This document shows, one piece after another, positions 1 to 5,490 of a stretch of 8,483 bases of DNA. Below the pieces are notes generated by a model that did no database searches, had not been told where the DNA came from, and saw nothing but the letters and a program-made list of their open reading frames with translations. The DNA is taken from contig JAUWXD010000007.1 of the NCBI GenBank assembly GCA_030616505.1, positions 1-8,483 of the forward strand, in the 5' to 3' direction. The translations under genes and the position numbers were made by a program. Positions within the stretch are counted from its first letter, which is position 1. Every line of letters starts with the position of its first letter. The DNA comes from Hadesarchaea archaeon (GTDB lineage Archaea; Hadarchaeota; Hadarchaeia; Hadarchaeales; Hadarchaeaceae).

Positions 1-810
1 AGGATATCCAAGAAGTTTAGAGAATTGCGCCGCAAGGGTGAGGGTGCGCTAATCGCATTTGTTACTGCTGGAGACCCAAAACCCGCTTTGACACCAAAGA
101 TAGTCAAAACACTTTCCAAGCATGCCGACATTATAGAATTTGGCATCCCATTTTCCGATCCAATTGCAGACGGTCCTACGATCCAAGCCGCTGACAGCCG
201 AGCGCTCCGCGCAGGTACAACGCCCCCACACGTGTTTGCTACGATAAAAAAGATTCGACAAGAGAGCAATATCCCCCTCGTTGTTCTCACTTACTATAAT
301 ATCGTGTTGAAACCGGGCTTAGAAACATTCATGCAGAAACTGGCCACGGCTGGTGCGGACGGCATCATCATTCCCGACCTTCCGCTTGAGGAGGCCGGTG
401 AAATCAGAAAAGTTTCGAAAAAACACGGCATTGACCTCATCCTACTCGCCGCTCCAACCACTCCGTCTGTCCGGATGAAAAAAACATGCACAGCATCGAG
501 CGGTTTCGTTTACTTAGTCTCTCTTCTGGGTGTCACAGGTGCTCGGGAAAATTTGTCTGATGCAGTGAAAAACATTGTAACGAAAGCCAAAATCTCCTCG
601 AAGGGAAGGATACCTCTCGCTGTCGGATTTGGCATTTCAAAACCAGCCCACGTGAGAGAAGTAATCAGGTGTGGGGCAGACGGCGCAATCGTAGGGAGTG
701 CTTTCATCAAAATTATTGCGAAAAATCTGAAAAACGAAAAGAAAATGTTGGAAGAACTCGACAACTTCGGAAAGATTTTGAAGTCAGCGACGAAAAAACA
801 GCGCAACTAA
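1..810 (+). CDS. trpA: Tryptophan synthase alpha chain, 5' end cut by window edge
   Basis: TrpA cleaves indole-3-glycerol phosphate to indole and glyceraldehyde-3-phosphate in the alpha2-beta2 tryptophan synthase complex (cytoplasm). The reading frame is open to base 1. The residues before the first TTG (base 25), RISKKFRE, match the usual TrpA N-terminal helix, so the true start is probably a few codons outside the window and the TTG is internal. Visible TrpA motifs are EFGIPFSDPIADGP, which holds the catalytic Glu (residue 38 counted from the TTG) and Asp (residue 49), PDLPLEEA (loop 2), LLGVTGAR (loop 6 region) and the phosphate-binding VGFGIS and GADGAIVGSAF. The length is complete at the C-terminus. 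trpB and other trp genes would be expected upstream, outside the window. The family call is essentially certain; only the start is unknown. Confidence 0.97.
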   Translation, partial: RISKKFRELRRKGEGALIAFVTAGDPKPALTPKIVKTLSKHADIIEFGIPFSDPIADGPTIQAADSRALRAGTTPPHVFATIKKIRQESNIPLVVLTYYNIVLKPGLETFMQKLATAGADGIIIPDLPLEEAGEIRKVSKKHGIDLILLAAPTTPSVRMKKTCTASSGFVYLVSLLGVTGARENLSDAVKNIVTKAKISSKGRIPLAVGFGISKPAHVREVIRCGADGAIVGSAFIKIIAKNLKNEKKMLEELDNFGKILKSATKKQRN

Positions 811-841
811 GCCATTCCAACCCAGAAACTTATTTTGCCAT

Positions 842-850
842 TTTTATATG
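842..850 (+). promoter_or_regulatory. Putative TATA-box promoter for the transporter unit
   Basis: The 69-base gap between trpA and the first permease gene contains TTTTATATG, a good archaeal TATA-like element. Its centre is near 846, which predicts a transcription start near 870-872 and a very short leader before the ATG at 880. T-rich runs just before it (833-836 and 841-845) could also help end the trpA transcript. This is pattern recognition only, without experimental support. Confidence 0.4.
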
Positions 851-869
851 AACGCAGCCAAGGGCTTTT

Positions 870-875
870 GGGGAG
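870..875 (+). promoter_or_regulatory. Ribosome-binding site that decides the start at 880
   Basis: GGGGAG sits four bases upstream of the ATG at 880. The longer frame beginning with TTG at 835 has no such site, and using it would place the putative TATA box inside the gene, so the ATG at 880 is preferred. Confidence 0.65.
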
Positions 876-879
876 AGTA

Positions 880-1440
880 ATGGCTCAGGCAGTAAATATT
901 CGCAGCGTGGTAGTCCAAGGGCTATCTATCTTAGTAATTTGTGGATTCATCGAGTTGGGTGCCGGTAGCATCCTTGTAGGAATGACGGGTTATTTCACCA
1001 CGCTGATCGGGCTAATCGTGATGGTGCCACCACTTCTAGGTCTTAGAGGGAATATCAACGGTGCTTTGGCCTCCCGATTAGGAACTGGGCTAAACACAGG
1101 TATGATCAAGCCTCACCTGAAGTTATCCAAAGAAATCAAGGTCAACTTGGCATCATCCCTGATTCTCAGCATTATCGCGTCAACTATGATTGGAATATTA
1201 TCATTCACAGTCAACCTCATCACAGGAGCTCAAACCATCGGGCTTATCCAGCTCGTATCGATCGCTGCCCTCGCTGGACTCATGTCTGGGCTTATTCTAT
1301 CGTTGCTGACGGTCGTGGTGGCTATTTTCACATTCAAACGTGGATGGGACCCTGACAACCTCACAGCTCCGTTCATGGCATCATTAGGCGACTTTGTGAC
1401 CATATCGTGCATCTACCTAGCCGTATTCTTGGTGGTTTAG
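880..1440 (+). CDS. MgtE/SLC41-type divalent cation permease, half-subunit 1
   Basis: This is a small hydrophobic protein of 186 residues, equivalent to the membrane domain of MgtE magnesium transporters without the cytosolic N and CBS domains (the archaeal 'permease similar to cation transporters' type, COG1824). About five membrane segments can be traced, roughly at residues 11-33, 38-55, 88-113, 120-150 and 168-186. The family's signatures are PPLLGLRGNINGAL (50-63) and GWDPDNLTAP (155-164), followed by Asp171 in SLGDF. By position, Asp171 resembles the pore aspartate of MgtE; that assignment is an inference. The next gene is a paralogue of exactly the same length that starts directly after this stop codon, so the two probably form a heteromeric pore. 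Mg2+ is the likeliest ion, but other divalent cations are possible. Confidence 0.85.
   Translation: MAQAVNIRSVVVQGLSILVICGFIELGAGSILVGMTGYFTTLIGLIVMVPPLLGLRGNINGALASRLGTGLNTGMIKPHLKLSKEIKVNLASSLILSIIASTMIGILSFTVNLITGAQTIGLIQLVSIAALAGLMSGLILSLLTVVVAIFTFKRGWDPDNLTAPFMASLGDFVTISCIYLAVFLVV
1431..1436 (+). promoter_or_regulatory. Ribosome-binding site for the second permease gene
   Basis: GGTGGT lies inside the last codons of the first permease gene, four bases before the ATG at 1441. The stop TAG (1438-1440) and this ATG abut with no gap, which suggests translational coupling and near-equal synthesis of the two half-subunits. Confidence 0.5.
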
Positions 1441-2001
1441 ATGGTCGTATACAGCATCAAACGCATAGTCCTTGAGAGTTGCCCTGTGCTTATCGCCGGC
1501 ATTATTATAGCTTTAGCAGCTGGACACATGCTGAACTCCAGCATGATTGAGATATCAGAAATACCGCTGATTTTGATGATGATTCCCCTGATAAACGGAA
1601 TCGGGGGCAACCTCGGGAGTATTCTTGGGGCTAGGCTCACCTCCGCGCTCAATGTAGGTACTCTAAAACCGATGCTGAGAAAGCAGCGGGTGTTGAGAGG
1701 AAATGTGGCCGCGACGGTGATAATCAGCTTTGCAATATACGCGATAATGGGTGCGTTTCTCCTTGCTATAGCCCACATAATCGGCATATCTGTGGCTCAC
1801 TCGATCTCCTTGGCGCTTGCGTTTTTCATTGCCGGGATAGCGTTGAGCGTTGCGATAATCTTTATCACGATAGCGTCGGCGTTCGTTTCATTTAAAGGCG
1901 GCCTCGACCCAGACAATGTAGTAATCCCCATCGTGACGGCGGTTGGCGATGTGTTGGGCGTAACGTGTTTAATGCTGGCAATAAAGATAGTAGGAGTGTA
2001 G
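1441..2001 (+). CDS. MgtE/SLC41-type divalent cation permease, half-subunit 2
   Basis: This is a second 186-residue membrane protein, clearly homologous to its upstream neighbour. Shared landmarks lie at nearly the same positions: IPLINGIGGNLGSILGARL (48-66) against VPPLLGLRGNINGALASRL (49-67), GLDPDNVVIP (154-163) against GWDPDNLTAP, and Asp170 in AVGDV against Asp171. This copy keeps the G-G-N form of the motif, closer to bacterial MgtE, whereas the first copy has Arg before Gly-Asn, so the two are not interchangeable by sequence. About five membrane segments are visible and no soluble domain. The probable function is one half of a divalent-cation (probably Mg2+) channel or transporter in the cytoplasmic membrane. 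The downstream PhoU-TrkA_C gene starts four bases after the stop. Confidence 0.86.
   Translation: MVVYSIKRIVLESCPVLIAGIIIALAAGHMLNSSMIEISEIPLILMMIPLINGIGGNLGSILGARLTSALNVGTLKPMLRKQRVLRGNVAATVIISFAIYAIMGAFLLAIAHIIGISVAHSISLALAFFIAGIALSVAIIFITIASAFVSFKGGLDPDNVVIPIVTAVGDVLGVTCLMLAIKIVGV
1992..1998 (+). promoter_or_regulatory. Ribosome-binding site for the PhoU-TrkA_C gene
   Basis: AGGAGTG lies within the last codons of the second permease gene, seven bases before the ATG at 2006. It supports that start and coupling to the permease genes. Confidence 0.6.
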
Positions 2002-2005
2002 AAAC

Positions 2006-3172
2006 ATGTCGGGAGTATTCAAACCTAAAAGTGTACGGGAACTCCTCACCGAGATGAAGGACGTTTCTGACCTTATGATAGACCTGTCCTATGCTACGTT
2101 ACTCTTCAAAAGTAAAGAGCTAGCAGGGCACCTACACAACCTAGAGGAAAGAATGGACGGGCTAATGGACAACATTAGAACCATAGCTGCGGTTGTTACT
2201 AGAGACGTGCATGAAGCAAGAAAAATCACTGGAATTCTCCAAGTGGCTAGCGCTGCTGAAGCTATCTCAAACGCCACCGGCGATATGGCTGATTTGATTC
2301 TTACAAGGACGAAAATCCATCCCATGATTCAAGATGCTTTGAAAATCGCTGATGAAAAAATTTCTTGGATTAAAATTCATAGGTCCCCTGAACTTGAAAA
2401 TAAGAAATTATCGGAGTTAAAATTGTCCTCTAAGATAGGCGTTGTCATCCTCGCCATAAAAATAGGTAAAAAGTGGATAATCCGTCCCCGTAAAGATACC
2501 GAGTTGCAAGCTGGGGCTTCGATAGTGGTCAAGGGCCCGCCAGATGGGGTAGCAATTCTGCGCAAGATGGCAAACGCAGGGAAGGAAGACTGGGCCCCAA
2601 AACATGGGATGCATTCCATTAGAAAATGCCTAGCTGAAATGCGTGACCTCAGCAGCCTCATTGTGGACCTGGCATACTCCTCAATCCTATTTGGGTCTTA
2701 CGAAATAGCCGAAGATGTCCAAGAGATAAATGAAAAGTTCAAAAAACTCGGTCAAAAACTCAAGCTAGATGTGTTGAAGGTCGCAAGAACGGAACGTGAC
2801 ATTGTGAGACTCAGCAGTGTGCTAGATATCGGAGACTCCATGGAACAGATTTCTGATGCAGGGTATTCGATAGCTGACATTCTACTCAGCAAGTTAGAGC
2901 TCCATCCGGTGTTCGCCGCATCTCTGGAAGAGGCCGACGAACAAATTGGGAGGGCCGACGTGAAAGAGAGCTCTGAATTCGTGGGCAAGTCTTTGAGAGA
3001 GCTTAACTTATGGGTGACTATGGGAGCATACGTGCTCATGATAAAGCGTGGGAAACGTTACATTTTCGATCCGCCAAGGCGCACGAAAATCCAAGTCAGA
3101 GATTCACTGATAGTTCGAGGGTCCCGACGCGGTGTTCAAAATGTGAAAAAGGTAGCGGGAGGAAAACGATGA
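2006..3172 (+). CDS. Duplicated PhoU-TrkA_C (RCK_C) protein, probable transporter regulator
   Basis: This is a soluble 388-residue protein made of two tandem copies of the same two-domain unit (COG3273 type). Copy 1 has a PhoU-like helical domain at about 9-115 and a TrkA_C/RCK_C domain at about 118-195. Copy 2 repeats this at about 204-310 and 313-385, an offset of 195 residues. Matching pairs include SVRELLTEMKDVSDLMIDL with SIRKCLAEMRDLSSLIVDL, KIHPMI with ELHPVF, KKLSELKL with KSLRELNL, and GASIVVKGPPDGV with RDSLIVRGSRRGV. TrkA_C domains bind small ligands and gate cation transporters; PhoU domains are helical adaptors that can bind metal. No membrane segment is present. Placement directly after two permease halves suggests it is their cytoplasmic gating or sensing subunit, doing the job of the missing CBS domains. 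The ligand cannot be told from the sequence. Confidence 0.87.
   Translation: MSGVFKPKSVRELLTEMKDVSDLMIDLSYATLLFKSKELAGHLHNLEERMDGLMDNIRTIAAVVTRDVHEARKITGILQVASAAEAISNATGDMADLILTRTKIHPMIQDALKIADEKISWIKIHRSPELENKKLSELKLSSKIGVVILAIKIGKKWIIRPRKDTELQAGASIVVKGPPDGVAILRKMANAGKEDWAPKHGMHSIRKCLAEMRDLSSLIVDLAYSSILFGSYEIAEDVQEINEKFKKLGQKLKLDVLKVARTERDIVRLSSVLDIGDSMEQISDAGYSIADILLSKLELHPVFAASLEEADEQIGRADVKESSEFVGKSLRELNLWVTMGAYVLMIKRGKRYIFDPPRRTKIQVRDSLIVRGSRRGVQNVKKVAGGKR
3157..3163 (+). promoter_or_regulatory. Ribosome-binding site that decides the start at 3169
   Basis: GGGAGGA lies five bases before the ATG at 3169, whose ATGA overlaps the stop codon of the PhoU-TrkA_C gene. This marks the true start of the 99-residue gene; a longer in-frame extension back to 3010 lies inside its neighbour and is not needed. 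Confidence 0.7.
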
Positions 3173-3468
3173 AAGCTATATGGTGTGAAAATCTTGAGGA
3201 TGTTATAAACATTGCACGTACTCAAGGGTGGCTTTTTTACCGCAATTTCAATGGCAAGCATTACTACTACGTCTATGCAGGGGTCGAGGGCGAACTACTC
3301 TGCCTCGTGGTTGAGGTGAAAGAGCCCCTGAAGGCCAAGTATGTATCAATCGATGACGAAGGGATATCCAAGACCTCAGATAAACCGATCCTACCTATAT
3401 GTGCAAAGGTCGTAAGCGTCACCAAAGACGAGGGATTCGATAATCTTCTAGAAAAATCACCTGGCTAA
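3169..3468 (+). CDS. Unrecognised 99-residue protein, last gene of the transporter unit
   Basis: I do not recognise this family. The protein is a small soluble one of 99 residues with no signal peptide and no membrane segment. An N-terminal stretch that looks helical (about 7-19) precedes an aromatic-rich, probably beta-strand stretch at 21-38 (WLFYRNFNGKHYYYVY). Further alternating strands follow (LLCLVVEVKE, then AKYVSIDDEG), and the tail is acidic. Two cysteines (Cys6 and one in LLCLV) and a third near PICAK do not form a recognisable metal site. It has a strong ribosome-binding site and an ATGA overlap with the PhoU-TrkA_C gene, so it is probably translated with that gene and may belong to the same transport complex; this is inference from position only. 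Its last 12 bases overlap the end of cgi121 on the other strand. Confidence 0.72.
   Translation: MKAIWCENLEDVINIARTQGWLFYRNFNGKHYYYVYAGVEGELLCLVVEVKEPLKAKYVSIDDEGISKTSDKPILPICAKVVSVTKDEGFDNLLEKSPG
3452..3456 (-). terminator. Possible oligo-T terminator of cgi121
   Basis: Read on the minus strand, the cgi121 stop codon is followed at once by TTTTTC. Archaeal polymerases often stop at short T tracts without a hairpin. Five Ts is weak evidence, and the tract lies inside the convergent neighbour's coding sequence. Confidence 0.25.
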
Positions 3469-4026
3469 TGCTAAAAGTGCAATGCGCTCAAGGATCAGTT
3501 TTTGAAGAGGGGCAACTCCAAGTTCCTTAGAGGATATCGAGAAAGTTTGCTGTATGGTGGAAAACTTATCGCGCCTAAGTTCGAGCACCTTATCGTCTCG
3601 CTCCATAGCAAGCTCGCTGAAGATTTGTGTCATCGTGGCTTTAACCTGGGTGTGGGATGTTCCAATCACCACAAATGCCAACTCCATTTTTCCCTCCCGC
3701 ACACCAACCTTCTTGAAAGCACGCCTGATCTGTCGCTCTGCAGCCACCCAACACGCCAGCTCGACCCCTAGCGAGCTTGCGAAATTATGTTTGATAGAAT
3801 GGGCTATCAAAGCCAAGCGAGTAGCGTGTACGAGATGCTCTGCACCAGCCACCTGTGAGGCATCGAAAACTTGACTCGTGGTCCCTTTCGCTTTGTCTAC
3901 TATAGCCAATGTTTGAAGAAGTTTATCTGTGTTTGTCACAATTCCTCTGCCGCCAGATACACCTGCCACTCGCCTACCAAATGGTCCCTTGAGTTCAAAT
4001 GTCGCCACGTCCCGCGCAAAGCTCAT
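3457..4026 (-). CDS. cgi121: KEOPS complex subunit Cgi121
   Basis: Cgi121 is the small subunit of KEOPS (Kae1-Bud32-Cgi121-Pcc1), which installs the universal t6A modification at position 37 of ANN-decoding tRNAs. In archaea Cgi121 binds Bud32 and recruits tRNA through its 3' CCA end. The 189-residue protein shows the family pattern: QVFDASQVAGAEHLVHA (52-68), then HNFASSLGVELACWVAAERQI, then the beta-strand region MELAFVVIGT and a C-terminal helix ending ERIALLALAR, with normal length. It is transcribed alone, convergent with the transporter unit and divergent from the RPA32-like gene. Upstream of the ATG lies AAAGG at about ten bases, a modest ribosome-binding site. None of the other KEOPS genes is in the window. 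The basic, glycine-rich N-terminal stretch 13-28 is somewhat unusual but does not change the call. Confidence 0.9.
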   Translation of the reverse strand: MSFARDVATFELKGPFGRRVAGVSGGRGIVTNTDKLLQTLAIVDKAKGTTSQVFDASQVAGAEHLVHATRLALIAHSIKHNFASSLGVELACWVAAERQIRRAFKKVGVREGKMELAFVVIGTSHTQVKATMTQIFSELAMERDDKVLELRRDKFSTIQQTFSISSKELGVAPLQKLILERIALLALAR

Positions 4027-4049
4027 AAGGATTCGCCTTTAGATATTTC

Positions 4050-4778
4050 ATGAAAAACATGAAACCGGCTGCTTATAAACTGAGGATAGAAGACCTTGTG
4101 CGAGGGCAATACATTCGTTCAATCGATGATACTGAACCCAGTTATCTACTTACTCCTTGGGGACAGCGCATAACCCGTGCACGAGTGATGGGAACAGTAG
4201 TCGACAAGTTCGTGCGTGAGGACCAAAGCTATGCAACATTGCGCCTCGATGACGGAAGTGAAACGATAAGTCTCCGGGCGTGGCGAGAGAATGTGCCCGA
4301 GCTCAACCACTTCGACATCGGATCCACGGTCGACACCATCGGAAGAGTTAGGGAATTCGAGGGGGAAGTGTACATGGTTCCAGAACTTATCTTACAGGTA
4401 AACGACCCCAACTGGGAACTCGTCCGAGAACTTGAAATCGTGGAATCTCAGAGAGAAGCCCTGAGAAATGGGGTGCGGCCCCACAGAATCGCCGCAACGC
4501 TTGAACCTACGCAGTTAAAGACGGGATTGCACCAAACCACTCCAACAGTGGAGTCTGCCTTCGGAGAAGAGCCCTCGTTGCCAGAGGTCCCGGACTGGCT
4601 AAAAAAGCAGGTGATTCTCGCGTTGGAAAAGTTAGATAAAGGCAATGGTGCCACACCAATAGAGATTTCAGTTGAACTAAACCTACCACAAACTCAAGTA
4701 GACGATGCCCTCCGCGTCATCCTAGTCAAGGGTGACATATTTGAGCCTGTAACTGGAAGATTCAAATTGACGAGATGA
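4050..4778 (+). CDS. RPA32-like single-stranded DNA-binding protein (OB fold plus winged helix)
   Basis: This 242-residue protein is built like the RPA middle subunit. An OB fold covers about residues 40-118, with the typical strands RVMGTVVDKFVRE (45-57), YATLRLDDGSETISLRAW (61-78), a GSTVDTIGRVREFEGEVYM segment, and the closing MVPELI. A polar linker covers about 125-178. The C-terminal winged helix (about 180-242) has VILALEKLD, TPIEISVELNLPQTQVDDALRVIL and GDIFEPVTGRFKLT. In archaea such proteins bind ssDNA in replication and repair, alone or with an RPA large subunit; eukaryotic RPA32 has the same domain order. Two in-frame ATGs exist (4050 and 4059) and neither has a clear ribosome-binding site, so a leaderless transcript is possible; a stop at 4026-4028 rules out longer starts. 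It is followed after four bases by aIF2-beta. A role in RNA rather than DNA binding cannot be excluded. Confidence 0.78.
   Translation: MKNMKPAAYKLRIEDLVRGQYIRSIDDTEPSYLLTPWGQRITRARVMGTVVDKFVREDQSYATLRLDDGSETISLRAWRENVPELNHFDIGSTVDTIGRVREFEGEVYMVPELILQVNDPNWELVRELEIVESQREALRNGVRPHRIAATLEPTQLKTGLHQTTPTVESAFGEEPSLPEVPDWLKKQVILALEKLDKGNGATPIEISVELNLPQTQVDDALRVILVKGDIFEPVTGRFKLTR
4073..4080 (-). promoter_or_regulatory. Putative TATA box for cgi121 inside the opposing gene
   Basis: On the minus strand this reads GTTTATAA, close to the archaeal TATA consensus. It lies about 50 bases upstream of the cgi121 ATG, predicting a start near 4050 and a leader of about 24 bases that would include the AAAGG motif. 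It sits within the first codons of the divergent RPA32-like gene, as it must, because the gap between the two genes is only 23 bases. Confidence 0.4.
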
Positions 4779-4782
4779 GCGA

Positions 4783-5193
4783 ATGACCGAAAGTTATGAA
4801 CAAATGCTGGATCGTGCGTTAGGGCAAATACCCAAGACCGTCTTTGAGAGTGCCCGATTCCAAATCCCAGAAGCCGAAGTAGAAATAATCGGTAACCGCA
4901 CCATCATCCGAAACCTTAAGGGAGTCGCAACTGCTATCAACCGCGAACCGAACCACCTCATGAAATATCTCCTTAGGGAACTGGGGGCGGCTGGAGATGC
5001 CCAAGGTATACAAGCGGTATTTCAAGGAAAATTCTCGAATAATATTGTCAATGAGCGTATCCGCCACTATGTCGAGGAATTCGTACTCTGTCGCGAGTGT
5101 GGAAAACCAGATACCAAGCTGGAGCGGCGCGAACGCATTTACATTCTTCGGTGTGAAGCTTGCGGGGCCCGGGCCTCGGTAAGGGGGATTTGA
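4783..5193 (+). CDS. Translation initiation factor 2 subunit beta (aIF2-beta)
   Basis: This is the beta subunit of the heterotrimeric initiation factor that carries Met-tRNAi to the small ribosomal subunit as a GTP complex with the gamma subunit. The 136-residue length is normal for archaea. The N-terminal helix that contacts gamma is visible (YEQMLDRALGQIP, 5-17). The central domain follows, with IIGNRTIIRNLKGVATAINREPNHLMKYLLRELG. The linker NNIVNERIRHYVEEFVLC leads into the zinc finger with Cys103, Cys106, Cys124 and Cys127 (C-R-E-C ... C-E-A-C). All signatures are intact. The gene lies four bases after the RPA32-like gene and two bases before the GTG of DUF424, so the three are probably co-transcribed. 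Its ribosome-binding site is weak, consistent with coupled translation. Confidence 0.97.
   Translation: MTESYEQMLDRALGQIPKTVFESARFQIPEAEVEIIGNRTIIRNLKGVATAINREPNHLMKYLLRELGAAGDAQGIQAVFQGKFSNNIVNERIRHYVEEFVLCRECGKPDTKLERRERIYILRCEACGARASVRGI
5181..5187 (+). promoter_or_regulatory. Ribosome-binding site that decides the GTG start of DUF424
   Basis: AAGGGGG in the last codons of aIF2-beta lies eight bases before the GTG at 5196. It favours that start over an in-frame TTG at 5160, which is inside aIF2-beta, and over the internal ATG at 5235. Confidence 0.65.
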
Positions 5194-5195
5194 GT

Positions 5196-5486
5196 GTGCC
5201 ACTTCTGAAAACAGTCCAGACTCAAGACGAAATAATGGTTATCGTCTGCGATGAAGAACTCTTAGGGAAAAAACTCAAAAAGGGAGAACTCAAGCTTGAA
5301 GTCGAGGAATCGTTTTACAAGGGGAAAAAAACAGGTGTCGAGGATTGTCTTGTTGCACTGCGAAACGCGACGATAGGAAACCTTGTGGGATCAATCGTAG
5401 AACATGCGGTGAAAGCAGGAATGATCGGGCGCGAGAATGTTCTCCATTTCCAAAATGTTCCACACGCGCAACTCGTCAGAATGTGA
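5196..5486 (+). CDS. DUF424 family protein
   Basis: This is a conserved archaeal protein of unknown function, 96 residues from a GTG start. Family landmarks are IMVIVCDEELLGKKL near the N-terminus, KLEVEESFYKG, the helix VEDCLVALRNATIGNLVG in the middle, and the characteristic end VPHAQLVRM. Members are usually about 95-100 residues and are encoded beside translation genes, notably aIF2-beta, as here, where only two bases separate the genes. This suggests a role in translation or the ribosome, but no reaction or partner can be read from the sequence. The fold looks alpha/beta, soluble and cytoplasmic. The gene ends four bases before the convergent end of the chorismate mutase gene, leaving no room for a separate terminator. 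Confidence 0.88.
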   Translation: MPLLKTVQTQDEIMVIVCDEELLGKKLKKGELKLEVEESFYKGKKTGVEDCLVALRNATIGNLVGSIVEHAVKAGMIGRENVLHFQNVPHAQLVRM

Positions 5487-5490
5487 CTCG

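Noticed and set aside
835..879. N-terminal extension of the first permease to a TTG at 835 (201 residues)
   Set aside because: It lacks a ribosome-binding site and would absorb the TATA-like element. The ATG at 880 has GGGGAG at good spacing and gives 186 residues, the same as the paralogue.
3010..3168. Longer version of the 99-residue protein starting at 3010
   Set aside because: The extra 53 codons overlap the PhoU-TrkA_C coding sequence out of frame and look like its shadow; the ATG at 3169 has a strong ribosome-binding site and ATGA overlap.
1..3545. Repeated GGATATC-containing words at 2-8, 3362-3368 and 3532-3538
   Set aside because: They are short, share little flanking identity, and lie in unrelated coding frames; consistent with chance.
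3502..3874. Plus-strand open frames opposite cgi121
   Set aside because: The Cgi121 signatures on the minus strand explain this region; the plus-strand products are low-complexity, Ser/Cys-rich shadows.
5160..5195. TTG start at 5160 for DUF424
   Set aside because: It lies inside the zinc-finger codons of aIF2-beta. The GTG at 5196 has a ribosome-binding site and gives the normal DUF424 length.
4819..5202. 127-residue open frame on the minus strand
   Set aside because: It lies entirely opposite aIF2-beta, which is certain, and shows no family motif; it is an antisense shadow.
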